Shown: positions 1 through 6,675 of the stretch, piece by piece
Numbering within the stretch: the stretch's first letter is position 1
Layout: each line of letters begins with the position of its first letter
Assembly: GCA_003219335.1 (NCBI GenBank)
Contig: QHOF01000156.1
Span: 1 to 9,143, forward strand
From: Verrucomicrobiota bacterium
GTDB taxonomy: Bacteria; Verrucomicrobiota; Verrucomicrobiia; Chthoniobacterales; UBA10450
Reading direction: 5' to 3'
Length of the DNA stretch: 9,143 nt
Position numbers and translations under genes: made by a program
Notes under the pieces: generated by a model
The model's input: only the letters and a program-made list of their open reading frames with translations
Databases searched by the model: none
Told to the model about the DNA's origin: nothing

Positions 1-1614
1 AGTGAGGAGCGCGACCATCCTAGTCACTCAAGTCGGCATGTTGCCGACTTGCCAGAGCGTCCACAGATCTCCGGCGAATTCGCGTTCAAGCTTTATGACA
101 CCTATGGCTTTCCGCTTGATCTCACCGAACTGATGGCGCGCGAGCACGGGCTAACTGTCGATGTCGCCGGCTTTGAAAAATTGATGGAAGAACAGCGCGA
201 GCGAGCGCGCAAGGCGCAGAAGAAACAGGAAATCAGCGTCGAAGAAGGCGAACTCAAAGTCGAGCCAACGAAATTTTTGGGATACGATTTTCTGGAGACT
301 GAATCGGTTGTCGAAACAGTGTTACCGGGCAAAAAATCAGGCGAACTCAATATCGTCCTTGATCGAACGCCCTTCTACGCCGAGATGGGCGGCCAAGTGG
401 GCGATCGCGGACTCCTCCACGTTCCGGGACATGACTGGACCGAGGTCGGAAAATTGCGCATCACTGATACGCAGAAACGCGGCGACGCTTTTATTCATCG
501 CGCCGTAATCGCAGAAGGTCGCGCGCCGGAGTCCGGGGAAGCGGTGCGCGTTTCCGTCGATGCCGATCGACGTCGCGCAATTCAGGGGCACCACACGGTC
601 ACGCATTTGTTGCACTGGGGGCTGCACCAAATTGTTTCTCCTGATGCGACGCAAAAGGGGAGCTACGTCGGCCCGGACAAGCTGACGTTCGATTTTTCAA
701 GCGCTGCGTTGACCAAGCAACAGGTGCGCGATGTGGAGAAATTGGTGAATGAAAAAATCGCGGAGAATGCGCCCGTGTCGTGGACGGAAATTCCGTACGC
801 GAAGGCGAGGAACCGAAACGACATCATTCAGTTCTTCGGTGAGAAATACGGAGATATTGTGCGTGTATTGCAAATCGGCGGCGCACCGCGCGCGCTCAAC
901 GGTTATTCCATGGAGCTGTGCGGCGGCACGCACGTGAATTCCACAGGCGAAATCGGGCCGTTCCGTATCGTGAGGGAAGAAGCAATCGCGGCGGGAACGC
1001 GGCGCATTGAAGCGGTTGCAGGCCACGCCGCGCGCAACTGGGCGAAGCAGGAAGCTGCGCGACAACAGGAGAAGTTTGAACTCCTCGCGCGCAAGAAACC
1101 TGACATCGCAGTGCTGCCCCTTTTCGAAAGCGAAGCAGCGACGACTGAAATGCTGGAGCAAATTGACGCGCGCGCCACGCACCTGGAAAAGGTTGAGGCG
1201 GAAGTCCGCGAATGGGAAAAGAGGAGCGCCAAGGCAACCGAGGCGAAAATCAGAAGCCGGGCTGCTCAAATCGCCAATGACCTGGCGCGATCGCATGCGG
1301 GAAGAAACTTCTGCGTAGCTGAAGTGCCAGATGCCGATGGAAAGTTGCTGCAAGCAGTCGTGGAAGCGCTAAAGAGGAAAATCAAAGGCCCGATTTTTCT
1401 CGCCGGCGCGCGGGACACATCGGTCGCATTGGTCGCATACGTCCCAAAGGAACTGACCCGAAAATTTCAGGCGAACAAATTGATTCAACAGATCGCACCG
1501 ATCGTCGGCGGCAAAGGTGGCGGCCGCTTGGAGAGCGCGCAGGGCGCGGGCAAGGATGCCAGCAAGATCAACGAAGCGCTAACCGAAGCGAAAAGATTGC
1601 TCAGTTTAGCGTGA
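1..1614 (+). CDS. alaS: Alanyl-tRNA synthetase, C-terminal part (5' end outside window)
   Basis: Alanyl-tRNA synthetase charges tRNA-Ala in the cytoplasm and hydrolyses mischarged Ser/Gly-tRNA-Ala. The frame is open from base 1, so 537 residues of a family usually near 870-900 are visible; the catalytic core lies upstream. Numbering from base 1, the family segment FAFKLYDTYGFPLDLT begins at residue 27, the editing domain carries HTVTH (198-202) and CGGTH (307-311), which supply the zinc ligands, a charged helical stretch follows (about 340-420), and the C-Ala/DHHA1 domain ends with GGKGGG (503-508). The family normally uses this C-terminal domain for tRNA binding and oligomerisation. Residues 1-22, just before ISGEF, do not look like AlaS and coincide with a DNA hairpin. 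The TTG at 49 lies in this stretch and is not the gene start. The gene converges with the DUF3667 gene. The call is secure; the nature of the first 22 codons is inference. Confidence 0.97.
   Translation, partial: SEERDHPSHSSRHVADLPERPQISGEFAFKLYDTYGFPLDLTELMAREHGLTVDVAGFEKLMEEQRERARKAQKKQEISVEEGELKVEPTKFLGYDFLETESVVETVLPGKKSGELNIVLDRTPFYAEMGGQVGDRGLLHVPGHDWTEVGKLRITDTQKRGDAFIHRAVIAEGRAPESGEAVRVSVDADRRRAIQGHHTVTHLLHWGLHQIVSPDATQKGSYVGPDKLTFDFSSAALTKQQVRDVEKLVNEKIAENAPVSWTEIPYAKARNRNDIIQFFGEKYGDIVRVLQIGGAPRALNGYSMELCGGTHVNSTGEIGPFRIVREEAIAAGTRRIEAVAGHAARNWAKQEAARQQEKFELLARKKPDIAVLPLFESEAATTEMLEQIDARATHLEKVEAEVREWEKRSAKATEAKIRSRAAQIANDLARSHAGRNFCVAEVPDADGKLLQAVVEALKRKIKGPIFLAGARDTSVALVAYVPKELTRKFQANKLIQQIAPIVGGKGGGRLESAQGAGKDASKINEALTEAKRLLSLA
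29..51. repeat. In-frame palindrome inside alaS
   Basis: A perfect inverted repeat with arms CAAGTCGGCA (29-38) and TGCCGACTTG (42-51) around the 3-base loop TGT. It lies in the reading frame of alaS and is translated without a stop (residues 10-17). The flanking codons 1-22 have no resemblance to AlaS, and recognisable AlaS resumes at residue 23. It is probably part of an inserted palindromic repeat whose left edge is outside the window. Confidence 0.7.
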
Positions 1615-1667
1615 GGCAGTCTTATTTATTTTGTCTGCCAGGTTTGGTAAAATGCGGGGCATTGAAC

Positions 1668-1690
1668 ACGCAGACAGGATTTGTCTGCGT
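1668..1690. terminator. Hairpin between convergent alaS and DUF3667 genes
   Basis: Perfect 9-bp inverted repeat ACGCAGACA (1668-1676) / TGTCTGCGT (1682-1690) with a 5-base loop, placed 54 bases after the alaS stop and 4 bases before the end of the convergent gene. The position suits a bidirectional terminator. However, neither strand has a run of T directly after the stem, so a classical intrinsic terminator is not proven; a dispersed palindrome is the alternative. A T-rich stretch, CTTATTTATTTT, lies at 1621-1632 just after the alaS stop. Confidence 0.4.
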
Positions 1691-1693
1691 CAC

Positions 1694-2701
1694 TTATGGC
1701 ATTGCCAGCGTAACGAAGAAGGTCGCGGCGAGCGCGACCCCGAGGACGATTAGATAAGCTAATCCGCCAAAGAGGAATTTGAAGACGCTGATGAACCAGC
1801 TCTGGCGATAAACGCGACGAATCGACAGGAAAATCTGCATTACGAACTCGATCCAGAGAAGCGCGGTAATCCAGCCTGCAATCGTACCCGTGACCACGCG
1901 GCTGAGCCCGATTGTTGCGAGTACGATCAGCATGATTCCGGTGTAAGCGAATGTATGGATGTGAAGCGCGTAAATCAGATGGTCGATGTAAAAGATGTGG
2001 CGGCGAAAGTAGAGAATTTTTAGTACAAAAGCGAAGAGCGGGATGCAGCACAGCATCATGTAGGGCAGATTGCTGATCAGCGTTCGAATGAAGAGTTGCA
2101 TGTTCATCCCGTGTTCGCCCATTTTTTCCTTCGCGCGCGCTTCAATCCATTTCTCTAAGGGCGTTGATGGCGTCGCGGTCGGATTGGAAACGACGCCGGG
2201 CGTTGCGGTTTCTTTCGGCGCCGCCGCCGGTAGCGCAGGTTGCTCGCCTCGTTCAGTCGGCGCGGGAGAACCGCGTTTCAATGCGTCCTCGAGTCTGGCG
2301 CGCACTTCAGGCGGTACATCCTTGTCAGCCACGACGGCTTCAATCTGCGCGCGTTCCTCAGGCGACAGATTTCTCTGAGCTGGGGAAGGAATTGCTTTCG
2401 TCCAATAATTCACTGCAAAGAAAAAGAGAATGCTCGCGACAAGGTAGAGCCGCAGCGGATGCACATAACGCACACGATGCCCTGCCAGAAATTCGTTCGT
2501 CAATTTCCAGGGACGAGCGAGGAGTAGTCCGATCGTGGCGAAAAATTTAGAGTCCCAATTCAGAAACGATTCCAGAACATCGGCAATCACATGCCGGAAC
2601 GAGCGCCGATAATCGATTGCCGCCTGGCCGCATCGTGCGCACCAATGTGCCTGCAGTTGCGCGCCGCAATTTTCGCAGCGCGAAACGGGCGCATTGGACA
2701 T
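1694..2701 (-). CDS. DUF3667-like zinc-ribbon multi-pass membrane protein
   Basis: A 335-residue protein of unknown function. It opens with a zinc ribbon whose four cysteines are C9, C12, C21 and C24 (CENCG, then CARCGQ). An amphipathic stretch follows, then the family-typical segment RPWKLTNEFLAGHRVRYVHP leading into the first membrane helix (about 83-99). A polar Pro/Ala/Thr-rich linker covers about 100-195, and about four more hydrophobic helices fill the C-terminal third up to the end LAMP. The ribbon-RVRYVHPLRLYL-helix layout matches my recollection of DUF3667 proteins. The start was set at the ATG at 2701 because the ribbon follows at once, as in that family. The frame stays open upstream to an ATG at 2992, but that extension is repeat-like and overlaps cdsA. 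No Shine-Dalgarno sequence is seen. It is divergent from cdsA and convergent with alaS, so it is probably its own transcription unit. Confidence 0.82.
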   Translation of the reverse strand: MSNAPVSRCENCGAQLQAHWCARCGQAAIDYRRSFRHVIADVLESFLNWDSKFFATIGLLLARPWKLTNEFLAGHRVRYVHPLRLYLVASILFFFAVNYWTKAIPSPAQRNLSPEERAQIEAVVADKDVPPEVRARLEDALKRGSPAPTERGEQPALPAAAPKETATPGVVSNPTATPSTPLEKWIEARAKEKMGEHGMNMQLFIRTLISNLPYMMLCCIPLFAFVLKILYFRRHIFYIDHLIYALHIHTFAYTGIMLIVLATIGLSRVVTGTIAGWITALLWIEFVMQIFLSIRRVYRQSWFISVFKFLFGGLAYLIVLGVALAATFFVTLAMP

Positions 2702-2882
2702 GATGGGCAGTTTAAAGCGCCACCACTGGGAGTCTATCCGGAACCGGAGGAGCCCGCTTGATTTCCCGGAGGCAATTCGCCGAACATTGCACGGTCGCCA
2801 CCGAGCCCCGTCCTGTGGCGGACTGAAGCCCCCGCGCTCCCTTCTTGCGTCAGGCGCGATCCTTGGGAATGGTGCAGATTGC
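2702..2882. promoter_or_regulatory. Divergent intergenic region before DUF3667 gene and cdsA
   Basis: This 181-base gap must hold the start signals of both the minus-strand gene and the cdsA cluster, unless cdsA is transcribed from further away. I see no clear -35/-10 pair and no Shine-Dalgarno sequence for either gene. It contains a 6-bp stem CGCCAC (2796-2801) / GTGGCG (2815-2820) with a 13-base loop, followed by a C-rich stretch GAAGCCCCCGCGCTCCC (2824-2840) that looks like a dispersed repeat. Open frames across it on both strands look like repeat translation, not protein. Confidence 0.4.
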
Positions 2883-3797
2883 ATGGCTGTGACGCTGGAG
2901 CAAACCCGAACAAACGCCGTCACGTCCCGTTCCGCTTTCATCCTGCGATTCGTCAGCACGATCGCGCTTTGGTCAGTCGCGCTGCTCATCATCTTCTCCG
3001 GATACGAGATCTTGTTTTGGCTGTTGATCAGCGTTTTCGGACTGATCGGGCTGCTGGAATTTTACCGGATGCTCGATCACAAGGGCCTGCCGAATTTCAA
3101 AATCACCGGAATGATCTGCGGCGCCGTCATGCTCGCCGGCAGTTTTTATTACTTTTCCAAAATCGGACCGACGGGTTCCTACGACTTCGAAGTCGCTGTT
3201 CTGCTGTTTTTTCTGCTAACGGTATTCGGACGACAAATGTTCGCGCGGCTGCGCCACGATGAACCGTTGCAAACGATGGCTTACACTTTATTTGGCCTGC
3301 TATATGTGCTTTGGCTTTACAATTTCATCACCAAAATCGTTTATCTGACTCCGCGTTTGAGCTCGGGCCAGCTGACCGGGCAGTTCTATGTCTTGTATTT
3401 GGTCGCGGTTACGAAATTTGCCGACATGGGCGCGTATCTGACCGGCAGCGCGATCGGACGGCATCTGATGGTGCCGCATATCAGCGGCAAGAAAACGTGG
3501 GAAGGTTTCTTCGGGGCGATTGTTTTTGCGCTGCTGTGCAGCCTCGCGCTGTTCAAACTGATGCCGGGCCATTTGCCGGCGCTGACCTGGACGCACGCGA
3601 CCGTGCTTGGATTGCTTCTCGGTTTCGCCGCGGTGCTCGGCGACCTGGCCGAATCCATCATCAAGCGCAGCACCGACGTAAAAGACTCGGGAAACTTGCT
3701 CCCGGGAATTGGCGGCGCGCTCGATCTGTTGGATAGTCTTCTTTTCACCGCGCCGCTGTTGTTCTTCTATCTGCGGCTGGTGATTCGCATATCGTGA
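2883..3797 (+). CDS. cdsA: Phosphatidate cytidylyltransferase (CDP-diacylglycerol synthase)
   Basis: Makes CDP-diacylglycerol from CTP and phosphatidate at the inner membrane, the branch point of phospholipid synthesis. The 304-residue product is a polytopic membrane protein with hydrophobic segments from about residue 22 to the C-terminus. The CDP-diacylglycerol synthase signature covers about residues 258-285: SIIKRSTDVKDSGNLLPG, then GIGGALDLLDS. KDSG (267-270) carries the metal-binding aspartate. The usual GHGG-DR positions read GIGG and DL here, a variant I believe also occurs in related phyla. The ATG at 2883 was chosen because a normal CdsA N-terminus follows; an in-frame ATG at 2694 would add 63 repeat-like residues overlapping the divergent gene. 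It is the first gene of the cdsA-dxr-rseP-ispG cluster and lies 117 bases before dxr. No uppS gene precedes it in the window. Confidence 0.95.
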   Translation: MAVTLEQTRTNAVTSRSAFILRFVSTIALWSVALLIIFSGYEILFWLLISVFGLIGLLEFYRMLDHKGLPNFKITGMICGAVMLAGSFYYFSKIGPTGSYDFEVAVLLFFLLTVFGRQMFARLRHDEPLQTMAYTLFGLLYVLWLYNFITKIVYLTPRLSSGQLTGQFYVLYLVAVTKFADMGAYLTGSAIGRHLMVPHISGKKTWEGFFGAIVFALLCSLALFKLMPGHLPALTWTHATVLGLLLGFAAVLGDLAESIIKRSTDVKDSGNLLPGIGGALDLLDSLLFTAPLLFFYLRLVIRIS

Positions 3798-3815
3798 TAC
3801 CGCTTGAAAATTTGA

Positions 3816-3903
3816 GCACGGATTGCACGAATAATAGCGATGAAAAACAATCTTGATCTTCATGTTTGAGTCGCCCGATCCGTGCCATCCGCGTAATCCG
3901 CGG
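3816..3903. repeat. Palindromic repeat in the cdsA-dxr gap
   Basis: Most of the 117-base gap is a long imperfect palindrome. The arms GCACGGAT (3816-3823) and ATCCGTGC (3878-3885) are perfectly complementary with 54 bases between them. A second small stem, CCGCG (3889-3893) / CGCGG (3899-3903), ends 11 bases before the dxr start. The style (GCACGGATTGCACGAA ... ATCCGTGCCATCCGCGTAAT) resembles dispersed repeats found between genes in Verrucomicrobiota, by recollection only. It leaves no room for a Shine-Dalgarno sequence and could affect read-through from cdsA to dxr. Confidence 0.6.
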
Positions 3904-3914
3904 TTGAAATCCCA

Positions 3915-5141
3915 ATGAAACGTAAACGCGTCGTTATTCTTGGCGCGACTGGTTCGATCGGCGAGAGCGCGCTGAAAGTGGCGCGTGATATTCCGGAGCG
4001 AATGGAAATCGTGGGCCTGGCAGCGAACAGCAATGCGCAAAAACTGGCTGCCGCGGCAAACGAAATGCGCCCAGAATCGGTTTGCCTGGTTGATGCGACG
4101 AAGCTCGACATCCTCCGGCGCGCGCTGGAGTACAAGCCGCGGATTTTTTCAGGCGAAGAGGGGCTGCGGGAGATCGCGTGCCTGACCGATGCGGACATGG
4201 TGCTGGTGGCGATCGTCGGCACGGGCGGTTTGCGTCCGGCGCTTGCGGCCATTGAAGCAGGCAAAGATCTCGCAGTAGCCAGCAAGGAAATATTGGTCAT
4301 GGCGGGTGAGATTGTGATGCGGGAGGCGCGCGACAACGGGGTGCACGTGTTGCCTGTCGATAGCGAGCACAATGCGATCTTCCAATGTTTGGAAGGCAAA
4401 CGCTCAACGCTCAACGCTCAACGTCCAATGTCCAATGCAGAAGATTCGGCGTTGGGCGTTGGGCGTTGGACGTTGGACGTTTCTGATGTCAGACGAATTA
4501 TTCTTACGGCCTCTGGCGGGCCGTTTCGCGAAACGCCGCGAAAAAATTTTGATGCGATTATACCAGAACAGGCGCTCAAGCATCCAACCTGGAACATGGG
4601 ACCAAAAATCACCATCGATTCCGCGACGCTGTTCAACAAGGGCTTGGAAATGGTTGAGGCGCACTGGCTTTTTGGCGTCGAGGTGAAGCGCGTCGAGGTG
4701 GTCATCCATCCGCAGAGCATTGTCCATTCAATGGTCGAGTTCGCAGACGGCTCGACGCTGTATTCGAACATGTGCTTCCCGATCCAATACGCGGTGACCT
4801 GGCCAGATCGCGTCCCAAACACGCTACCGCCGCTCGATTTTTCGAAGTTATCGCGGTTGGAATTTTTCACTCCGCGCTATGACGATTTTCCCGCATTGAA
4901 TCTCGCGCGACGAGCGGGCGAGACCGCCGGCACAATGCCCGCTGTGATGAATGCCGCGAACGAGATCGCGGTCGCAGCATTTTTAGATCGGCAAGTGCGT
5001 TTTCCGAACATCTGGCGGATCGTCGAAGAAGTGATGAACCGGCACACGTCCATTGCGCACCCCGATCTCGATGCGATATTGCAAGCCGACCAGTGGGCGC
5101 GAGCCGAAGCGCAGAGCTACGTTAAATCGTTAAGACGTTAA
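3915..5141 (+). CDS. dxr: 1-deoxy-D-xylulose 5-phosphate reductoisomerase with in-frame repeat insertion
   Basis: Catalyses the NADPH-dependent conversion of DXP to 2-C-methyl-D-erythritol 4-phosphate, the first committed step of the MEP isoprenoid pathway, in the cytoplasm. The 408-residue protein shows the NADPH-binding GATGSIGES (10-18), LPVDSEHNAIFQC (146-158) with metal ligands D149 and E151, TASGGPFR (about 198-205), NKGLE (241-245) with the third metal ligand E245, HPQSIVHSMVEF, and GTMPAVMNAANEIAVAAF in the C-terminal part. The family joins CLEG to the VRRIILTASGG strand with a short linker (about 7 residues in Bacillus subtilis). Here about 30 residues (162-191) fill that place, encoded by a 7-nt-repeat hairpin. 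All catalytic motifs are intact, so the enzyme is probably active. The start is the ATG at 3915, directly before the nucleotide-binding strand, with no Shine-Dalgarno sequence. It sits 117 bases after cdsA and 64 bases before rseP. Confidence 0.98.
   Translation: MKRKRVVILGATGSIGESALKVARDIPERMEIVGLAANSNAQKLAAAANEMRPESVCLVDATKLDILRRALEYKPRIFSGEEGLREIACLTDADMVLVAIVGTGGLRPALAAIEAGKDLAVASKEILVMAGEIVMREARDNGVHVLPVDSEHNAIFQCLEGKRSTLNAQRPMSNAEDSALGVGRWTLDVSDVRRIILTASGGPFRETPRKNFDAIIPEQALKHPTWNMGPKITIDSATLFNKGLEMVEAHWLFGVEVKRVEVVIHPQSIVHSMVEFADGSTLYSNMCFPIQYAVTWPDRVPNTLPPLDFSKLSRLEFFTPRYDDFPALNLARRAGETAGTMPAVMNAANEIAVAAFLDRQVRFPNIWRIVEEVMNRHTSIAHPDLDAILQADQWARAEAQSYVKSLRR
4398..4482. repeat. 7-nt tandem-repeat hairpin inserted in dxr
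   Basis: Two 35-base arms, 4398-4432 and 4448-4482, enclose a 15-base loop. The left arm is built of heptamers CAACGCT, CAACGCT, CAACGTC and CAATGTC (4405-4432). The right arm is built of GTTGGGC/GTTGGAC units. Counted by hand, 27 of 35 pairs are Watson-Crick, 6 are G-T (G-U in RNA) and 2 are C-A mismatches. The whole element is translated in the dxr frame without a stop (residues about 162-190). Positions 4399-4425 are identical to 7564-7590 in ispG. Confidence 0.9.
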
Positions 5142-5149
5142 AAGAGTTA
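5121..5149. repeat. Degenerate GTTAA repeat across the dxr stop codon
   Basis: GTTAAATC, GTTAAGAC, GTTAAAAGA and GTTA follow one another with a period of 8-9 bases across the end of dxr. The TAA stop at 5139-5141 is made by the third unit. The last residues VKSLRR are therefore encoded by the repeat, although the length of the protein end is normal. It may be chance or a decayed dispersed repeat. Confidence 0.4.
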
Positions 5150-5157
5150 CAATGGCA

Positions 5158-5173
5158 GACACGATGGCGTGTC
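5158..5173. repeat. Small hairpin between dxr and rseP
   Basis: Perfect stem GACACG (5158-5163) / CGTGTC (5168-5173) with the 4-base loop ATGG, 17 bases after the dxr stop and 32 bases before the rseP start. No T run follows, so it is not a standard terminator. A processing site or a dispersed palindrome are both possible. Confidence 0.45.
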
Positions 5174-5178
5174 CAACC

Positions 5179-5205
5179 AATCACTGATCATCAGTCACTA
5201 ATCAC
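5179..5205 (+). repeat. AATCAC/TCACT repeats directly before rseP start
   Basis: The bases just upstream of the rseP ATG are a run of related short units: AATCAC at 5179-5184 and again at 5200-5205, with TCACT at 5181-5185 and 5195-5199, and the near-palindrome ACTGATCATCAGT between them. The second AATCAC touches the start codon. There is no Shine-Dalgarno sequence, so the leader of rseP appears to be made of repeat DNA. Confidence 0.45.
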
Positions 5206-6627
5206 ATGATTCTGCATATCGCTCGCGTCATTTTCATCCTGCTCGAGGTCCTCATCCTTTTTAATCTGCTCATCGTGGTGCATGAGCTGGGACATTTTCT
5301 GGCCGCGCGCTGGCGAGGGCTTTACATAGAGAAATTCGGCGTCTGGTTCGGCAAACCTCTTTGGAAAAAAACGATCAACGGCGTCCAATACTCGCTCGGG
5401 TCGCTGCCGTTCGGAGGCTACGTCGCACTGCCGCAGCTTGCGCCGATGGACATTATCGAGGGCAAGGCCGATGTGGACCGGGCCAGGTTGCCGAAAATTT
5501 CCGCGCTCGACAAAATGATCGTAGCCATTGCGGGTCCGTTATTCAGCCTGCTGCTGGCGTTGTTTTTTGCGGGGATTGTCTGGGCTGTCGGCCACCCGGT
5601 AAGCGAAGCCGATTCGACGACCGTAATCGGCTATGTGATGCCCGGCTCGCCGGCAGAGAAGGCTGGCTTGCGACCGGGCGATAAAATCCTATCCGTGGAC
5701 GGCAAGCCGGTCAGGCGTTTTCTCGGGATGAATAACAGCGTGAGCTGGGATGTGGTGCGCAGCGAAGGCGACAAAATCGCGGTGAAATTCCAGCGAGACG
5801 GCAAGGTGCAAAAAGTTTGGGTGGAGCCTTACATAGCAGAGACCGGCAGGTGGCGCAGGAAAAGTGTGCGCCAACTGCTCATCTATCCGGCAGAGACACC
5901 GATCATCGCCAAAGTTGAGCTGAACACGCCGGCGGCGGCGGCGGGACTGCGTCCCGGAGACATCATTCGGGGATTTAATCAAACGCCGATCTACAATCCG
6001 ATCGCGCTACTGGAATACATCAGTAAACATCCAAACGATGAGCTTGTTCTCCAAGTAGAGCGAGGTGGGACCAGGTTTGACCTGCGGGTGAAGCCGACGC
6101 CATTGCCCACGGACGGCGAAATGAAACCCCGAATTGGAATTCAATGGGACACCGCGGGGATAGTGTCGATCCAACATCCCGGTCCGATCGAACAGGTTTA
6201 CAACAGCGTGACCAGCACGTTAAAGACAATCGGCGCGGTGGCTTCGCCGAAGTCGGATGTAAAATTGCAGCATTTAAGCGGCCCGGTCGGGATTTGGAAT
6301 ATTTACGTAAGGCTGTTTGAAGCCGAAGGCGGTTGGAAACTCGCGCTGTGGTTTAGCGTCATTTTGAACGTGAACCTTGCGATTTTGAACATGCTGCCCA
6401 TTCCCGTGCTCGACGGCGGTCACATTGTGCTGGCGCTCATCGAATCGGTGCGGCGGAGACCGGTGAACATGCGCGTGCTGGAGGTAGTTCAGACCAGCTG
6501 CGCGGTCGTAATCATCGGTTACATGCTCTACATCACGTTCTTCGACGTGCAGGATCTGCCGTTCGTCCGCGAAAAGCTCGACCAACTGGAATCCCAGACG
6601 CCCGCGAAGAACACGCAGACGCCATAA
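5206..6627 (+). CDS. rseP: RIP metalloprotease RseP (site-2 protease family)
   Basis: Intramembrane zinc metalloprotease that cleaves membrane-bound anti-sigma factors or remnant signal peptides in the inner membrane. The 473-residue protein (Escherichia coli RseP has 450) has an N-terminal membrane helix ending in the active site HELGH (26-30, H26/E27/H30), a second hydrophobic helix near residues 104-128, a first PDZ domain (about 138-215, with GSPAEKAGLRPGD), a second PDZ domain (about 232-300, with NTPAAAAGLRPGD), the segment NMLPIPVLDGGH (395-406) whose D403 is the third zinc ligand, and a final helix near 430-450. All catalytic residues are present. The start is the ATG at 5206, giving the usual short N-terminus before the first helix. 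It lies 64 bases after dxr and 48 bases before ispG, a conserved neighbourhood; the local substrate cannot be told from this window, and no sigma or anti-sigma gene is adjacent. Confidence 0.96.
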   Translation: MILHIARVIFILLEVLILFNLLIVVHELGHFLAARWRGLYIEKFGVWFGKPLWKKTINGVQYSLGSLPFGGYVALPQLAPMDIIEGKADVDRARLPKISALDKMIVAIAGPLFSLLLALFFAGIVWAVGHPVSEADSTTVIGYVMPGSPAEKAGLRPGDKILSVDGKPVRRFLGMNNSVSWDVVRSEGDKIAVKFQRDGKVQKVWVEPYIAETGRWRRKSVRQLLIYPAETPIIAKVELNTPAAAAGLRPGDIIRGFNQTPIYNPIALLEYISKHPNDELVLQVERGGTRFDLRVKPTPLPTDGEMKPRIGIQWDTAGIVSIQHPGPIEQVYNSVTSTLKTIGAVASPKSDVKLQHLSGPVGIWNIYVRLFEAEGGWKLALWFSVILNVNLAILNMLPIPVLDGGHIVLALIESVRRRPVNMRVLEVVQTSCAVVIIGYMLYITFFDVQDLPFVREKLDQLESQTPAKNTQTP

Positions 6628-6675
6628 AACGGCAGCGCATTGCGAGGTCGCTTGAGTGTTCGTACATTCTAGCTT

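Noticed and set aside
697..1353. Minus-strand open frame of 218 codons opposite alaS
   Set aside because: Shadow of alaS: the + strand shows the complete editing-domain motifs, and the minus-strand product has no recognisable domain.
2691..2701. Shared word ATGTCCAATGC between the DUF3667 start (minus strand) and the dxr repeat
   Set aside because: Only 11 bases; many such matches are expected by chance in a window of this size when both strands are compared.
2694..2882. A 63-residue N-terminal extension of CdsA from an ATG at 2694
   Set aside because: The extra residues are polar and basic, look like repeat translation, overlap the start of the divergent gene, and precede a normal CdsA N-terminus at 2883.
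2702..2992. A 97-residue N-terminal extension of the DUF3667 protein (minus strand from 2992)
   Set aside because: It would overlap cdsA coding sequence, and the zinc ribbon expected at the N-terminus begins directly after the ATG at 2701.
4399..4482. CRISPR-like array in dxr
   Set aside because: The unit is 7 bases with no spacers, forms inverted arms, and lies in a translated enzyme gene.
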